The translations under genes and the position numbers were made by a program. DNA of 64,000 nt from an uncultured Bacilli bacterium (GTDB lineage Bacteria > Bacillota_I > Bacilli_A > RF39 > UBA660), in contig CAKPNA010000001.1 of NCBI GenBank assembly GCA_934168275.1, positions 62,001 through 126,000 on the forward strand, in the 5' to 3' direction. Under the pieces are notes generated by a model. That model worked only from the letters and a program-made list of their open reading frames with translations. It did no database searches and was not told where the DNA came from. This document shows positions 1 to 8,801 of the stretch, in pieces. The first letter of the stretch is position 1. Each line of letters opens with the position of its first letter.

Positions 1-198
1 TAAACTTCTTCTTTTACCAACTTTAATTAAAAGTCCTCTTTTAGAATGCTTATCTTGTTTATTATTCTTTAAGTGTTCTGTTAATTTGTTGATTTCTTCT
101 GTAAGAATAGCTATTTGTACTTCAGGAGAACCTGTATCTTTGTCATCTCTTCTGTACTTAGTTATAATCTTACTCTTTTCATCTTTTGTTAAAGCCAT
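1..198 (-). CDS. rpsO: 30S ribosomal protein S15, 3' end outside window
   Basis: Reading the minus strand from the ATG at 198 gives an open frame of 66 codons beginning [18 protein letters not shown], followed by TGSPEVQIA and HSKRGLL. These are the signature stretches of ribosomal protein S15, which binds the central domain of 16S rRNA. A strong AAAGGAGGAAAT ribosome site precedes the start. The C-terminus lies off the left edge, so roughly three quarters of the usual ~89 residues are seen. It has its own promoter (280-308) in the short gap after tyrS. Many S15 mRNAs are autoregulated through the leader; that is family knowledge and not shown here. Confidence 0.95.
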   Translation of the reverse strand, partial: MALTKDEKSKIITKYRRDDKDTGSPEVQIAILTEEINKLTEHLKNNKQDKHSKRGLLIKVGKRRSL

Positions 199-279
199 TA
201 TATTTCCTCCTTTATTTATTTTTCACCTCATTCATAGTATTCGTAAGGAGTACGTAATACCAAGAACAGGAACAATATA

Positions 280-308
280 ATTGTACACTATAAATATTAT
301 TTATGCAA
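280..308 (-). promoter_or_regulatory. sigma-A type promoter of rpsO
   Basis: On the minus strand TTGCAT (308-303) and TACAAT (285-280) are separated by 17 bases, about 80 bases upstream of the rpsO start. The -35 box lies only a few bases past the tyrS stop codon, so rpsO is transcribed separately from tyrS. Confidence 0.7.
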
Positions 309-314
309 TAACTT

Positions 315-1556
315 TTACTTAATTTTACCTAAATAATACTTCTTTTTACCTCTTTTAACAATAACATAAGTATTATCTATTAAATATTTATTATCGATAA
401 CTGTATCTGTATCATTTATTTTTATGCCATTTATCGTAATAGCATTTCCCAAAATAAACTCTTTAGCTTCTCTCTTACTACTACATACTCCCATAGTTAT
501 TAAGAAATCTACTACATTAGTATCAATAGTTATGTCTTTAACTTCTTCCCCTTTAAATACTTCTTCTATTTCTTCTTTAGTTAAGCCATCAAACTTATTG
601 TTAAACAAAGCATCAGTTAATTTAAGAGCTCTTTCATACTCTTCCTCACCACGTAAATCTGTAACAACACACTTAGCTAACATCTTTTGAGCTTTTCTTA
701 AATGTGGCTCCTTATTATGTTCTTCCATTGTATTCATTATTTCTTCAGGTGTTAAGAAAGTAAATACTTTTAAATATTCAAATACTTTAGAATCGTCTGA
801 GTTTAATAAATATTGATATAATGCATAACTAGATGTTTTATTTTGATCTAACCATAAAGCATTTCCTTCACTCTTACCGAACTTCTTACCAGTAGCATCC
901 AATATTAATGGCATTGTAAAAGCATAAGCCTCTTTACCTTTAATTTTTCTAATTAAATCTATACCAGTAGTAATATTTCCCCATTGATCACTACCTTCTA
1001 CTTGCATCGTACAACCCATAGTTTCATACATTTTCAAAAAATCATATCCTTGCATTAACATATAACTAAATTCAGCATAAGTAATACCGGTATCTAGTCT
1101 TCTATTAATTATATCTTTATTTAACATATAATTAACATTAATATACTTACCAACATCTCTTAAAAAGTCTAAATATTCATATCCTTTAAACCATTCATAA
1201 TTATCCACTAGATGGGCTTTACCATCAAATAATTTATCTATTTGTTTTTTAATACATGCAATATTATGTTCTAATGTTTTAATATCTATTATTTCTCTTT
1301 CGGCGGTTGGTCTAGGATCTCCTATTCTCCCTGTTGCACCTCCACATAATAATATTGGTTTATGTCCCATCTTAGCTAATCTTTTAGCAGTTACTAATGA
1401 ACTATAATGTCCGATATGAAGACTGTCTGCTGTTGGATCTGTTCCCCAATAAAATGTTACTACTTCATTATTTATTTTATCAGCTATATCATCTCCTGCT
1501 ACATCTTTTACTAAGCCACGCCATTTAAGTTCTTCCCAATTTGTCATTTTTTCCAT
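315..1556 (-). CDS. tyrS: tyrosyl-tRNA synthetase
   Basis: Class I aminoacyl-tRNA synthetase of 413 residues that charges tRNA-Tyr in the cytoplasm. The HIGH-type signature is HIGHYSSL at about residue 47, and the KMSKS equivalent is KFGKSEG near residue 225. The tyrosine pocket motif (YMLMQGYDF) and the binding segment QVEGSDQWGNI are present. The C-terminal ~70 residues form the S4-like RNA-binding domain (TMGVCSSKREAKEFI). The ATG at 1556 has the site GAAAGGATG. Expression is controlled by the T-box leader directly upstream (1571-1777). Confidence 0.97.
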   Translation of the reverse strand: MEKMTNWEELKWRGLVKDVAGDDIADKINNEVVTFYWGTDPTADSLHIGHYSSLVTAKRLAKMGHKPILLCGGATGRIGDPRPTAEREIIDIKTLEHNIACIKKQIDKLFDGKAHLVDNYEWFKGYEYLDFLRDVGKYINVNYMLNKDIINRRLDTGITYAEFSYMLMQGYDFLKMYETMGCTMQVEGSDQWGNITTGIDLIRKIKGKEAYAFTMPLILDATGKKFGKSEGNALWLDQNKTSSYALYQYLLNSDDSKVFEYLKVFTFLTPEEIMNTMEEHNKEPHLRKAQKMLAKCVVTDLRGEEEYERALKLTDALFNNKFDGLTKEEIEEVFKGEEVKDITIDTNVVDFLITMGVCSSKREAKEFILGNAITINGIKINDTDTVIDNKYLIDNTYVIVKRGKKKYYLGKIK

Positions 1557-1570
1557 TTAAATCATCCTTT

Positions 1571-1777
1571 CAAAATAAAAGACTATTATAATATAGGGAC
1601 GATCTAATCGCGGTACCACCCTATTTCATAATAGTTTATGCTCTCTATCTCTTAACGCGAGAATTCGTTTTAACTCCAAAACTGTATTTCGTTATTTAAA
1701 CTTGATTAATTTTCACCAGCCATTAATTCTCTTATTACTATTTAAATAACTACTCTATTTCTTCCTCATTAATTAAC
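1571..1777 (-). promoter_or_regulatory. T-box riboswitch (tyrosine) upstream of tyrS
   Basis: The minus strand carries the invariant T-box sequence AGGGTGGTACCGCG (1622-1609), which pairs with the acceptor end of uncharged tRNA. It lies in a long hairpin, with ACTATTAT..ATAGGG pairing with CCCTAT..ATAATAGT at about 1636-1582, followed by a T-rich run: this is the terminator form. Stem I material upstream includes GGCTGGTGAAAATTAAT. A TAC triplet (1686-1684) in the sequence GAAATACAG is a plausible tyrosine specifier, in agreement with the downstream gene. The T-box itself is certain; the exact specifier is an inference. Confidence 0.93.
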
Positions 1778-1780
1778 CAC

Positions 1781-1809
1781 ATTATAGCATATTATATTTT
1801 TAATATCAA
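1781..1809 (-). promoter_or_regulatory. sigma-A type promoter of the T-box-tyrS transcript
   Basis: TTGATA (1809-1804) and TATAAT (1786-1781) on the minus strand with a 17-base spacer, just downstream of the ruvB stop codon and just upstream of the T-box leader. Confidence 0.8.
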
Positions 1810-1811
1810 GT

Positions 1812-2777
1812 TTATTTTTCAATACCCAAATGTTTATATGCCTTTTCTGTTGCCACTCTACCGCGAGATGTTCTCTTTAAATAACCATTTTGTAATAAAT
1901 ATGGTTCATAAACATCCTCAATAGTAGTAGCTTCCTCACCAATTGAAGACGCTAAAGCCTCTAATCCTACCGGACCCCCATCATATCTTTCAATGATTGC
2001 TCTTAATAAATGATAGTCAGTCTCATCTAATCCATCATGATCGACTTTTAATCTATTTAATGATAGATTTAATATTTCTTCATCGATTACTCCTTTACCC
2101 TCTACTAAAGCAAAGTCTCTAACTCTTCTAAATAATCTATTACATATTCTAGGTGTTCCTCTACTTCTTCTAGCTAGTTCATAAGCTGCTTCATCAGTTA
2201 TTTCTGTATTTAATATTCTTGATGTTCTTTTAACTATTTGAAATAATTCATCAACTGTATAATAATTTAATTTAGATATTATTCCAAATCTATCTCTTAA
2301 TGGTGCTGATAAATCACCTGCTCTTGTTGTTGCACCTATTAAAGTAAATGGTGGTAAATCTATCTTTATATTTCTGCTATTACCATCAGTACCTATTACG
2401 ATATTTATATAATAATCTTCCATAGCGGAATATAATATTTCTTCAACAAACTTAGGCATCCTATGAATTTCATCAATAAATAATACATCATGAGGTTCTA
2501 ATGAAGATAAGACTGCTGCTAAATCACCACTTTTCTCAATAGCTGGTCCACTAGCAGTTTTTATTTGACTACCCATTTCATTAGCAATAATATTAGCTAG
2601 TGTTGTCTTACCAAGTCCTGGTGGTCCATATAACAATATATGATCTAGACTATCATCTCTTAATAAGGCCGATTTTATAAATACATCAATATTCTTCTTT
2701 ACCTCTGTCTGTCCAATATATTCATCAAGTCGACTAGGTCTAATATCGTTATTTTCTTCCTCAAATAAACTATTCAT
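1812..2777 (-). CDS. ruvB: Holliday junction branch migration ATPase RuvB
   Basis: AAA+ motor of 321 residues that, with RuvA, drives branch migration of Holliday junctions in recombinational repair. It begins near the family start ([12 protein letters not shown]). The Walker A motif is GPPGLGKTT (~residue 51), Walker B is LFIDEIHR (~100), sensor 1 is in [19 protein letters not shown], and the C-terminal winged helix ([16 protein letters not shown]) binds DNA. A GGAGGTGG ribosome site precedes the ATG. It lies 17 bases after ruvA, in the usual ruvA-ruvB order. Confidence 0.97.
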   Translation of the reverse strand: MNSLFEEENNDIRPSRLDEYIGQTEVKKNIDVFIKSALLRDDSLDHILLYGPPGLGKTTLANIIANEMGSQIKTASGPAIEKSGDLAAVLSSLEPHDVLFIDEIHRMPKFVEEILYSAMEDYYINIVIGTDGNSRNIKIDLPPFTLIGATTRAGDLSAPLRDRFGIISKLNYYTVDELFQIVKRTSRILNTEITDEAAYELARRSRGTPRICNRLFRRVRDFALVEGKGVIDEEILNLSLNRLKVDHDGLDETDYHLLRAIIERYDGGPVGLEALASSIGEEATTIEDVYEPYLLQNGYLKRTSRGRVATEKAYKHLGIEK

Positions 2778-2794
2778 ATTCCACCTCCACTAAT

Positions 2795-3349
2795 TTATTT
2801 TAATAATAATTTTAAAGCCTCTTTAATTTGATCTTCTAATGTTAAATTAGAGTTTACTGATACTACTACTTTCTTAATATCAGTTTGTTTATATCCTAAA
2901 GCAAGTAAAGCATCAACTAATTCTTGATTATTAATAGTAAATAAATCTCTCTCTACTAAGGCAAGTTTTCCTTTTAAATCAAGTATTATTTGTCTTGCTA
3001 CTTTATCTCCTATCTTAGGGAACTTCTTTAAATATAAAATATTTTCTCTTTCAACAGCATCCATAATACCATTGATACTACCGGTTGCTAGCATTGGTAA
3101 AGCCATTTTAGGTCCCAACCCTTTAACAGATATTAACTTTAAGAACAACTTTAACTCTTCTTTTTCTTTAAAACCATATAATGAATGTTCATCTTCTTTT
3201 ATCTGTGTATAAGTATATACTTTATATTCATTATTTAATTTATAACTATAAGGATTAGGTACATAGATAATATAACCTATATTATTATTATCAATAACTA
3301 TATAACTAGATTCTATTTCTACTACTAATCCTTTGATATATGCATACAT
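2795..3349 (-). CDS. ruvA: Holliday junction DNA-binding protein RuvA
   Basis: Protein of 184 residues with the family layout: N-terminal OB fold (MYAYIKGLVVEI..), central helix-hairpin-helix region (ISVKGLGPKMALPMLA and FPKIGDKVARQIILDLKGK), and a C-terminal RuvB-contact domain (VDALLALGYKQTDIKKVV). It forms the tetramer that holds the four-way junction for RuvB. Its ATG overlaps the ddl stop codon by one base (TAATG), which indicates translational coupling in a ddl-ruvA-ruvB operon. Confidence 0.96.
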   Translation of the reverse strand: MYAYIKGLVVEIESSYIVIDNNNIGYIIYVPNPYSYKLNNEYKVYTYTQIKEDEHSLYGFKEKEELKLFLKLISVKGLGPKMALPMLATGSINGIMDAVERENILYLKKFPKIGDKVARQIILDLKGKLALVERDLFTINNQELVDALLALGYKQTDIKKVVVSVNSNLTLEDQIKEALKLLLK

Positions 3350-4503
3350 TATTTCATCTCCCTGATGTCTTTAGTTGTTAGATTCTTAAGTATATTACTA
3401 TCTATAGTTGTTATCTTTTCACTACTTTTATTAATATTCTTAATAGTATCTTCAATTAATATATTTAATAATTCTTTATATGAAATATTTACTTCTTCCC
3501 ATAAATGATGTGAAAAACATAATGGAATATTCTCTACTTCATTAACATATAATTTCTTTTCTCTCTTATCATATAAGAAATCAACACGACATATTCCTGT
3601 ATTATTAAATAAACTTACGGCATTAGTAGCCATCCTCTTGATATCTGCTTCCATTTTTTCATCTAATTTAGCTGGACATATCTTCTTTACCTTATTATCT
3701 TCTTCACTCTTTGTTAAATAGTTATCAGAAAATATCTTATACTCTCTATCAACGATACATTCTTCTATAGCAGATAGCATTAACTTATCATTAGTTTTTA
3801 ATACTGAAATATTATATTCCAAGAAATCTTTTATTTTTTCTTCAACAATTATCTTTCTATCATAACGAAGTACTTTCTCAATAGTAGAATCTAATTCTTC
3901 TTTACGATTAATTACTTCAATACCTACTGAACTACCTAATGTTGCAGGTTTAATAATTAATGGATACTCTAACTTATCAATCTTCTTAAATAAAGCTTCT
4001 TTATCTTTATAATAGTCGTTATCAAAAAACCATACATACTTAGGAATAGGTAAATTATTAAACTCTAATATTTGTTTAGATAATATCTTGTCTTGACTTA
4101 CTACTGCTGAATATATATTATTACCTACAAACGGAATACCTATCATTTGTAAATATCCTTGAATGACACCATCTTCAATGCCTGCCCCATGAACCATTGG
4201 AAAAGCTAAATGAATCTCAGTTAATTCACGTTTAATAAGTCCCGTTGTCTGTAATACAAAACGTCCCTTCTTATTAACTAAATTAACTTTAGTAGCATAT
4301 CTATCTATTAAATTAAAATTATTAAAACTATCTATATATCTAAGCATCCCTGAAGCATACCACACCAAATCTTTAGTTATATAAATTGGTATAAACTCAT
4401 ATTTATCTGTATCTATTTGTTCCATAGCTTGTAAAGCCGTTAATATTGATAATTCATGCTCTACACTACATCCTCCAAATATAACTCCTATCTTTAATTT
4501 CAT
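3349..4503 (-). CDS. ddl: D-alanine--D-alanine ligase
   Basis: ATP-grasp ligase that joins two D-alanines for the peptidoglycan precursor. Features: the N-terminal GVIFGGCSVEHELSI signature, the FPMVHGAGIEDGVIQGYLQMIGIPFVG substrate region, the ATP-grasp lysine region PLIIKPATLGSSVGI, and the metal-binding C-terminal part CRVDFLY..LYVNEVENIP. The catalytic end reads NEVENIPL where NEINTMPGF is typical, so subunit selectivity might be shifted. I place the start at the ATG at 4503, seven bases after GAAGGAAGG, because an upstream TTG at 4509 is too close to that site. It is first in the operon with ruvA and ruvB. Confidence 0.93.
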   Translation of the reverse strand: MKLKIGVIFGGCSVEHELSILTALQAMEQIDTDKYEFIPIYITKDLVWYASGMLRYIDSFNNFNLIDRYATKVNLVNKKGRFVLQTTGLIKRELTEIHLAFPMVHGAGIEDGVIQGYLQMIGIPFVGNNIYSAVVSQDKILSKQILEFNNLPIPKYVWFFDNDYYKDKEALFKKIDKLEYPLIIKPATLGSSVGIEVINRKEELDSTIEKVLRYDRKIIVEEKIKDFLEYNISVLKTNDKLMLSAIEECIVDREYKIFSDNYLTKSEEDNKVKKICPAKLDEKMEADIKRMATNAVSLFNNTGICRVDFLYDKREKKLYVNEVENIPLCFSHHLWEEVNISYKELLNILIEDTIKNINKSSEKITTIDSNILKNLTTKDIREMK

Positions 4504-4634
4504 ACTCAAACCTTCCTTCTATAATTATTATAAACTATTTTTATTAAATAGCAAAGAATAAATACTAATAGTTAACACTTTTTAATAACTTTATGTAGGC
4601 ATATACATATAATAAAGTAAAGGATGTGTTATAT

Positions 4635-4898
4635 ATGAATGATGATAGAGATATGTACTATAATACATATGGTTATTCTTCTGTCTTCCCAAGCCCTATG
4701 AATCCTATGATGAATAATCAAAATATGCCTATGCCTTATATGAACCAAAATAATGAATTAGAAAATAGACTTAGTCGCATGGAAAGACAAATAAAAAGGT
4801 TAGATCAAAGAGTTAGTCGACTAGAAAACCCTACCGGTTATAATCAAACTAACTACAATCAATATACCGAACCAGATAACTCTATGTATATGATGTAA
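4635..4898 (+). CDS. small Met/Asn/Tyr/Pro-rich protein, probable spore coat-type
   Basis: An 87-residue protein from the ATG at 4635, ten bases after AAAGGA (a GTG at 4626 is too close to this site). The N-terminal half is low-complexity and rich in Met, Asn, Pro and Tyr. It is followed by a short amphipathic coiled coil (LENRLSRMERQIKRLDQRVSRLE, given here only to 18: ENRLSRMERQIKRLDQRV) and a polar Tyr-rich tail. This composition is common among spore coat proteins of Bacilli. A CATATAATA sequence upstream fits a mother-cell sigma-K -10 pattern (CATANNNTA). Not recognised as a named family; the coat role is inference from composition and from nearby sporulation genes. Confidence 0.6.
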   Translation: MNDDRDMYYNTYGYSSVFPSPMNPMMNNQNMPMPYMNQNNELENRLSRMERQIKRLDQRVSRLENPTGYNQTNYNQYTEPDNSMYMM

Positions 4899-4945
4899 TT
4901 AATAAGCACATTTAGTAATAACTACTGAATGTCTTTTTCGTATAA

Positions 4946-4974
4946 AAAACGTTAACTAATTTAGCTAACGTTTT
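4946..4974. terminator. bidirectional terminator
   Basis: Inverted repeat AAAACGTTA / TAACGTTTT around an 11-base centre, with A/T runs on both sides. It can end the plus-strand coat-like gene and the minus-strand five-gene island that converge here. Confidence 0.75.
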
Positions 4975-4977
4975 AAT

Positions 4978-5616
4978 TTATCTTCTTCTTTTTACAGTAG
5001 GCATTGGTTTATCAAAAGATACTTCATTAAATCTTTCTATTCCCTGCTCTTCACAAAGTTCTAAATACTTATCATCCCATGATAATCTATAAGCATCATT
5101 AATGTCTAAACCAATTTTACTAACCCATTCCTTAACAACATCTTCCGGATTTCTAGTAGTACTCTTATTTTCTACTTCTATACATACTCCAAATGGATAT
5201 TCATCAACAGATATTTCAACATCATCATTTTCAAATACTGTTCTATATCTTTCATAACTTTCAACAACATTAAAATGCATAACATTACTTACTATATACA
5301 AGAAATTATCTATATCAGCAGGGTTAATTCTTACTTCCTTCTCTTCTTCTTTATTTACTTCAGTTTCAGTAGTATTCTTTAATCTTCTCTTCCAACTAAG
5401 TTTACACTTTGTTTCATTATCATTTGCTGATATTCTTACTCTAAATCTACCATCGATTTCTTGACTATAAAAATCATACTTTTCATCACAATGATTATAC
5501 TGAATAGTCTTTTCATAAGTTCTAGGCTGTTGTTTCAAACCTACCTCACCATTTAATTTTTCTAAAATGTTAATTAAATCCCTTGTTTCGTAATAAAACC
5601 TTACCTCGTACTCCAT
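4978..5616 (-). CDS. CYTH-domain (triphosphate tunnel) protein
   Basis: About 212 residues. The N-terminal EYEVRF corresponds to the ExExK signature of the CYTH superfamily (class IV adenylate cyclases, thiamine triphosphatases, inorganic triphosphatases). It is followed by the basic and acidic strands expected of the tunnel: FRVRIS, KLSWKRR, EKEVRI, ESYERYRTVF, VEISVDEYPFGVCIEVE. These enzymes bind triphosphates with metal ions. I choose the ATG at 5616 (AGGAG 11 bases upstream) over a GTG at 5625. The frame overlaps the end of the preceding RibA-like gene by 47 bases, so the two are tightly coupled. It is the last gene of the island. The substrate is unknown; a pterin or nucleotide triphosphate is a guess from context. 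Confidence 0.7.
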   Translation of the reverse strand: MEYEVRFYYETRDLINILEKLNGEVGLKQQPRTYEKTIQYNHCDEKYDFYSQEIDGRFRVRISANDNETKCKLSWKRRLKNTTETEVNKEEEKEVRINPADIDNFLYIVSNVMHFNVVESYERYRTVFENDDVEISVDEYPFGVCIEVENKSTTRNPEDVVKEWVSKIGLDINDAYRLSWDDKYLELCEEQGIERFNEVSFDKPMPTVKRRR

Positions 5617-7156
5617 TTTTTTCACTCTCCTTTGTTAATGCGTACATATTCATTTCTTCTTCTATTACACCATTTAAATCCGCAAATCTTAAATTATACT
5701 GAGAAAAATTCTGCTCGGATAACTCCTTATCGTTTATTACATTTAATAATGCTCTACTATTATATTCAACAATAGTATTTATCAAATTTCTAATATTTTC
5801 ACCTTTACCGAAAACATCCATAACTCTGTTTTCTATATTAGGAACTCTTTTAATATAAATGTTTAATCCTGGAATAACTCCTTCGGAAATTATTGTAACC
5901 ATTTCAACTCTCTTTTGATATACATATTCAGGATTTTCAAAATACGACCTTAAACTAGATGTTGAAATTTCTTTTTGCACAATTTTTTTTCTTTGTTCAT
6001 CATAAGTACTTTGTTCTATATGTGTTTGACCATTAAACATAGAACAAATTTCTTCAATATTATCAAGAATTTTGCTAGTTCTTACTCTTACACTATCACC
6101 GGTAGTAATATTTTTAAAATAATATATTTTTTCAAGTGAAATTCTATCAAAAATATTTTTTCCATATATTTTACACAAAGTCTTAAATATAGACGAATCG
6201 ACTCTACAAGAAAAATTATTTTGAAACTTTACATATTTTTCGTCACCAACTATATATCGCTTTTCTTCACCACATATAATATTTTCGTATAAATCTAAAA
6301 ATTTCTTCTTTACTGCATCATCCAACTGATATGTACTATCATTTTTTATTTTATCTATTATGTTCACAAAAGTCAATAGTGATCTCTCATTATATTTCCT
6401 TTCAGCAATCATTTTCACAATTATTGATATAACCTCATCATCATAATGATGAGTAGAATTATATATTTTAACCAAATACTCTGACAAATTATCAACATTA
6501 ATTTTAGCAACGACATCATCAGAATATTTAACTGATACTATCCCCATATCATTTAATGCCTTTACTTTTTTATCGCTATCAGTTATTATTAAATAACTAT
6601 GTTCACCTAATGACAACGCTTTAAGAATCTTAGCAACTATTGCATAACTTCTATTATCATGAAAATCACTGACATCAAGTAATAACTTTTGAGCCGAATC
6701 TCTATCCCTTTTACCAACATATTCTCCACTCTGCATGCGACCTGATACCTGAAGTTCAAGTTCTTTTAATTTATAATGTAATCCCCATCCTTGAGCTTCC
6801 TGAGGCAAATGAACAAAAATTCCACCATTTTGAGAAATTATTTTTATTGAATTAACTCGCTGCGATTCACAATCACAATGTGAATCGCCATACATTCCTA
6901 AGAAACATTCACTTTGAATTCTCATTATTATTTTTTGATTTTCGAACATTTTTTTAATTTCCACAAAATAATTACAATCACAGTCTGTTTTGATTTCAGA
7001 AATTTTATTGTTACTTATAAATAAAACAATATTAGGAGAAGTCAATCCATACTCTTTAATTTCATCATCATCAGCTTTGTAACATACGACCAAAATATCG
7101 CTATTAAAAAAATTATTATTTTTTTGAAGATAAAATGAAATTTTGCTATTCTCCAT
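5570..7156 (-). CDS. GTP cyclohydrolase II (RibA)-like protein with large C-terminal extension
   Basis: A 528-residue protein. Residues ~75-210 match the GTP cyclohydrolase II core: three zinc cysteines C84, C94 and C96 in SECFLGMYGDSHCDCESQ, then GGIFVHLPQEAQGWGLHYK, which aligns with the RQEGRGIGL..K loop. The R of QEGRG is Q here and the second G is A. There is no riboflavin operon around it. Residues ~300-500 are not part of RibA: strands such as NNFSCRV, GDSVRVRTSK, KKIVQKEIS and LNIYIKRVPNIENRVMDV suggest a second CYTH-like tunnel domain (tentative). It lies 11 bases after an unknown gene and overlaps the CYTH gene. RibA normally opens GTP with loss of formate and pyrophosphate; activity here is unproven. 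Confidence 0.72.
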   Translation of the reverse strand: MENSKISFYLQKNNNFFNSDILVVCYKADDDEIKEYGLTSPNIVLFISNNKISEIKTDCDCNYFVEIKKMFENQKIIMRIQSECFLGMYGDSHCDCESQRVNSIKIISQNGGIFVHLPQEAQGWGLHYKLKELELQVSGRMQSGEYVGKRDRDSAQKLLLDVSDFHDNRSYAIVAKILKALSLGEHSYLIITDSDKKVKALNDMGIVSVKYSDDVVAKINVDNLSEYLVKIYNSTHHYDDEVISIIVKMIAERKYNERSLLTFVNIIDKIKNDSTYQLDDAVKKKFLDLYENIICGEEKRYIVGDEKYVKFQNNFSCRVDSSIFKTLCKIYGKNIFDRISLEKIYYFKNITTGDSVRVRTSKILDNIEEICSMFNGQTHIEQSTYDEQRKKIVQKEISTSSLRSYFENPEYVYQKRVEMVTIISEGVIPGLNIYIKRVPNIENRVMDVFGKGENIRNLINTIVEYNSRALLNVINDKELSEQNFSQYNLRFADLNGVIEEEMNMYALTKESEKNGVRGKVLLRNKGFN

Positions 7157-7167
7157 TGCTTATCACC

Positions 7168-8028
7168 TTACTTTCTCAGTTTCAAATACATTGTACATGT
7201 ACCATTTTCAGAAAAAATATTTTCTCTTTCATACATGTTTTCCATAGGTAAAAAAATTGAGCTCTCGTGACTATTTAAATAATTCGAAAACAATCTATAC
7301 ATAGTTATCAATCTATCGTTTCTAAACTTCATTTGTTCATTACTAAAACCCATAGAACTATAAAATTTTTCATTACTTTTCACAAAAGATTCATATGTTG
7401 TTTTAGGCAAACTAGCTATTATATCTCTATCTATAAATCCTTCACCATCTTTTTCAGACGAAAAAATACTTATATCAGATGCATTTTTTACATCGTTAGA
7501 ATCAAAATACTTACTACCTTCCAAATGAAATAGCATTCTATTATAATTTAATTGACTTTGCCATTCTGGCTCCAATAAACTATCGCAATTTTCCAAGAAA
7601 ACATCAGAATAATAACACGTCATAGAGACATCTACACTACTATCATAAAATAAATTTACAATTTCACGCAACGTTTTCAACTTCCACATTGTTGTATTTC
7701 CTAAATATGATTTATAACCATTTTTTGTATACCCTGGGCAAAATAAAGCATGAAAATTTATCTTTCTATTAAGCATTATATAATCTATAACATATTTAAA
7801 AAATGAAGAAAAATCCGTTTTTCTATTATAATTAGGATCAAAGTATTTAAGACACTCAGAATACAATGACCAACAATTTATAAAAATTTGTTCATCAAAT
7901 ATTAATTTTTGCTTTTCTTGATAGCAAATGTCCCTAGACACCATTGCTGCAATTAGTGATTTTACAGCAGTAACATTAAGTTGAGAATGTTCAATATTAA
8001 ATATTTTAAATATATCATTTATAAACAT
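7168..8028 (-). CDS. uncharacterised protein of the GTP-cyclohydrolase island
   Basis: A 286-residue soluble protein with no signal peptide or membrane segment. I do not recognise its family. Visible features are a central segment FHALFCPGYTKNGYKSYLG (~residues 94-112), a run VDVSMTCYYSDVFLEN (~130-145), and a mixed helix/strand pattern throughout with scattered aromatic residues. It starts two bases after the stop of the FolE2-like gene and ends 11 bases before the RibA-like gene, so it is almost certainly part of the same operon and probably acts on the same metabolite. An enzyme is likelier than a structural protein, but the function is open. Confidence 0.6.
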   Translation of the reverse strand: MFINDIFKIFNIEHSQLNVTAVKSLIAAMVSRDICYQEKQKLIFDEQIFINCWSLYSECLKYFDPNYNRKTDFSSFFKYVIDYIMLNRKINFHALFCPGYTKNGYKSYLGNTTMWKLKTLREIVNLFYDSSVDVSMTCYYSDVFLENCDSLLEPEWQSQLNYNRMLFHLEGSKYFDSNDVKNASDISIFSSEKDGEGFIDRDIIASLPKTTYESFVKSNEKFYSSMGFSNEQMKFRNDRLITMYRLFSNYLNSHESSIFLPMENMYERENIFSENGTCTMYLKLRK

Positions 8029-8030
8029 TA

Positions 8031-8801
8031 CTACTTCACCAAACCTTTTGCATAAACATTATGCTGATGAATAGACTCTAAATTTTGAATCTCAGTACAT
8101 ATCATTCCACCATTATAATATGATTTTAAAGCAATTAACGTATCCCTAATCAAATCTTCTGAAAATTTCGGATTTTCATATGCTTTTTCAGTTAATAATT
8201 TTTCATCAACGCTTTTTACGATTCCGTAAACTTCTGCACTAAACTGTGAAAAAATTATTTTTAATACTTCTTCTACAACTAATTTACCAATATCTCCATA
8301 AAACGTTGCTTTTAAATTACATTTTTGGCTGTGCGCACCATATTTAGAAATAGATTTAGAATTTGGACACAACATAGCACCTTGAGCCGTTAAAGATATA
8401 CTTTTTTCAAGTTTGCAATCATCATATCTACCGCTTATGATAATATCACTATTTAAATATGTTATTCGATTTGAAACAGGAGTAACAGTTGGATAAACAA
8501 TTCCAAATGATAATGAAATATTAGCATTATTCAACTCTAACTTTTTTACAAGTTCATCTAATACATAATCTAAACTATCAATTGATATTATTTTATTCGC
8601 CACCATTTTATCTAAAACCTCAATAATCCTGCTTAAATGTGCTCCTTTAATATTGCTACCCAAAGATACGCCAGCTGTAATTTCACTAATTACATTATAT
8701 TTATTTTTTGATTCAAATATCATTGGAAGCTTATAATTACACACACCGACATTTGCAATTTCAATATTTCTTTCATCTGACATATCATGTACATAACTCA
8801 T
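8031..8801 (-). CDS. FolE2-type GTP cyclohydrolase IB homologue
   Basis: A 256-residue protein. It keeps the order of GTP cyclohydrolase IB (FolE2/MptA) motifs: DERNIEIANVGV at the N-terminus, AGVSLGSNIKGAHLSRIIEVL, TPVSN, the signature AMLCPNSKSISKYGAHSQK (family: SLCPCSKxISxYGAHNQR), and the C-terminal VDEKLLTEKAYENPKFSEDLIRD. Family members turn GTP into a dihydroneopterin triphosphate for folate, queuosine or methanopterin pathways. The family CPC is CPN here, so the second cysteine is lost. Its ATG overlaps the methyltransferase stop (ATGA). There are no folate or queuosine genes nearby, so a specialised role is likelier. Confidence 0.85.
   Translation of the reverse strand: MSYVHDMSDERNIEIANVGVCNYKLPMIFESKNKYNVISEITAGVSLGSNIKGAHLSRIIEVLDKMVANKIISIDSLDYVLDELVKKLELNNANISLSFGIVYPTVTPVSNRITYLNSDIIISGRYDDCKLEKSISLTAQGAMLCPNSKSISKYGAHSQKCNLKATFYGDIGKLVVEEVLKIIFSQFSAEVYGIVKSVDEKLLTEKAYENPKFSEDLIRDTLIALKSYYNGGMICTEIQNLESIHQHNVYAKGLVK

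Noticed and set aside
86..280. Plus-strand membrane-like frame near the left edge
   Set aside because: It is antisense to rpsO and its leader and has no ribosome site.
5570..7156. Riboflavin biosynthesis locus
   Set aside because: No ribB/D/E/H genes and no FMN riboswitch are nearby; the RibA core is part of a much larger protein.
8031..8801. Queuosine or folate pathway gene
   Set aside because: No queC/D/E/F or folate genes adjoin it; the operon partners are of other types.
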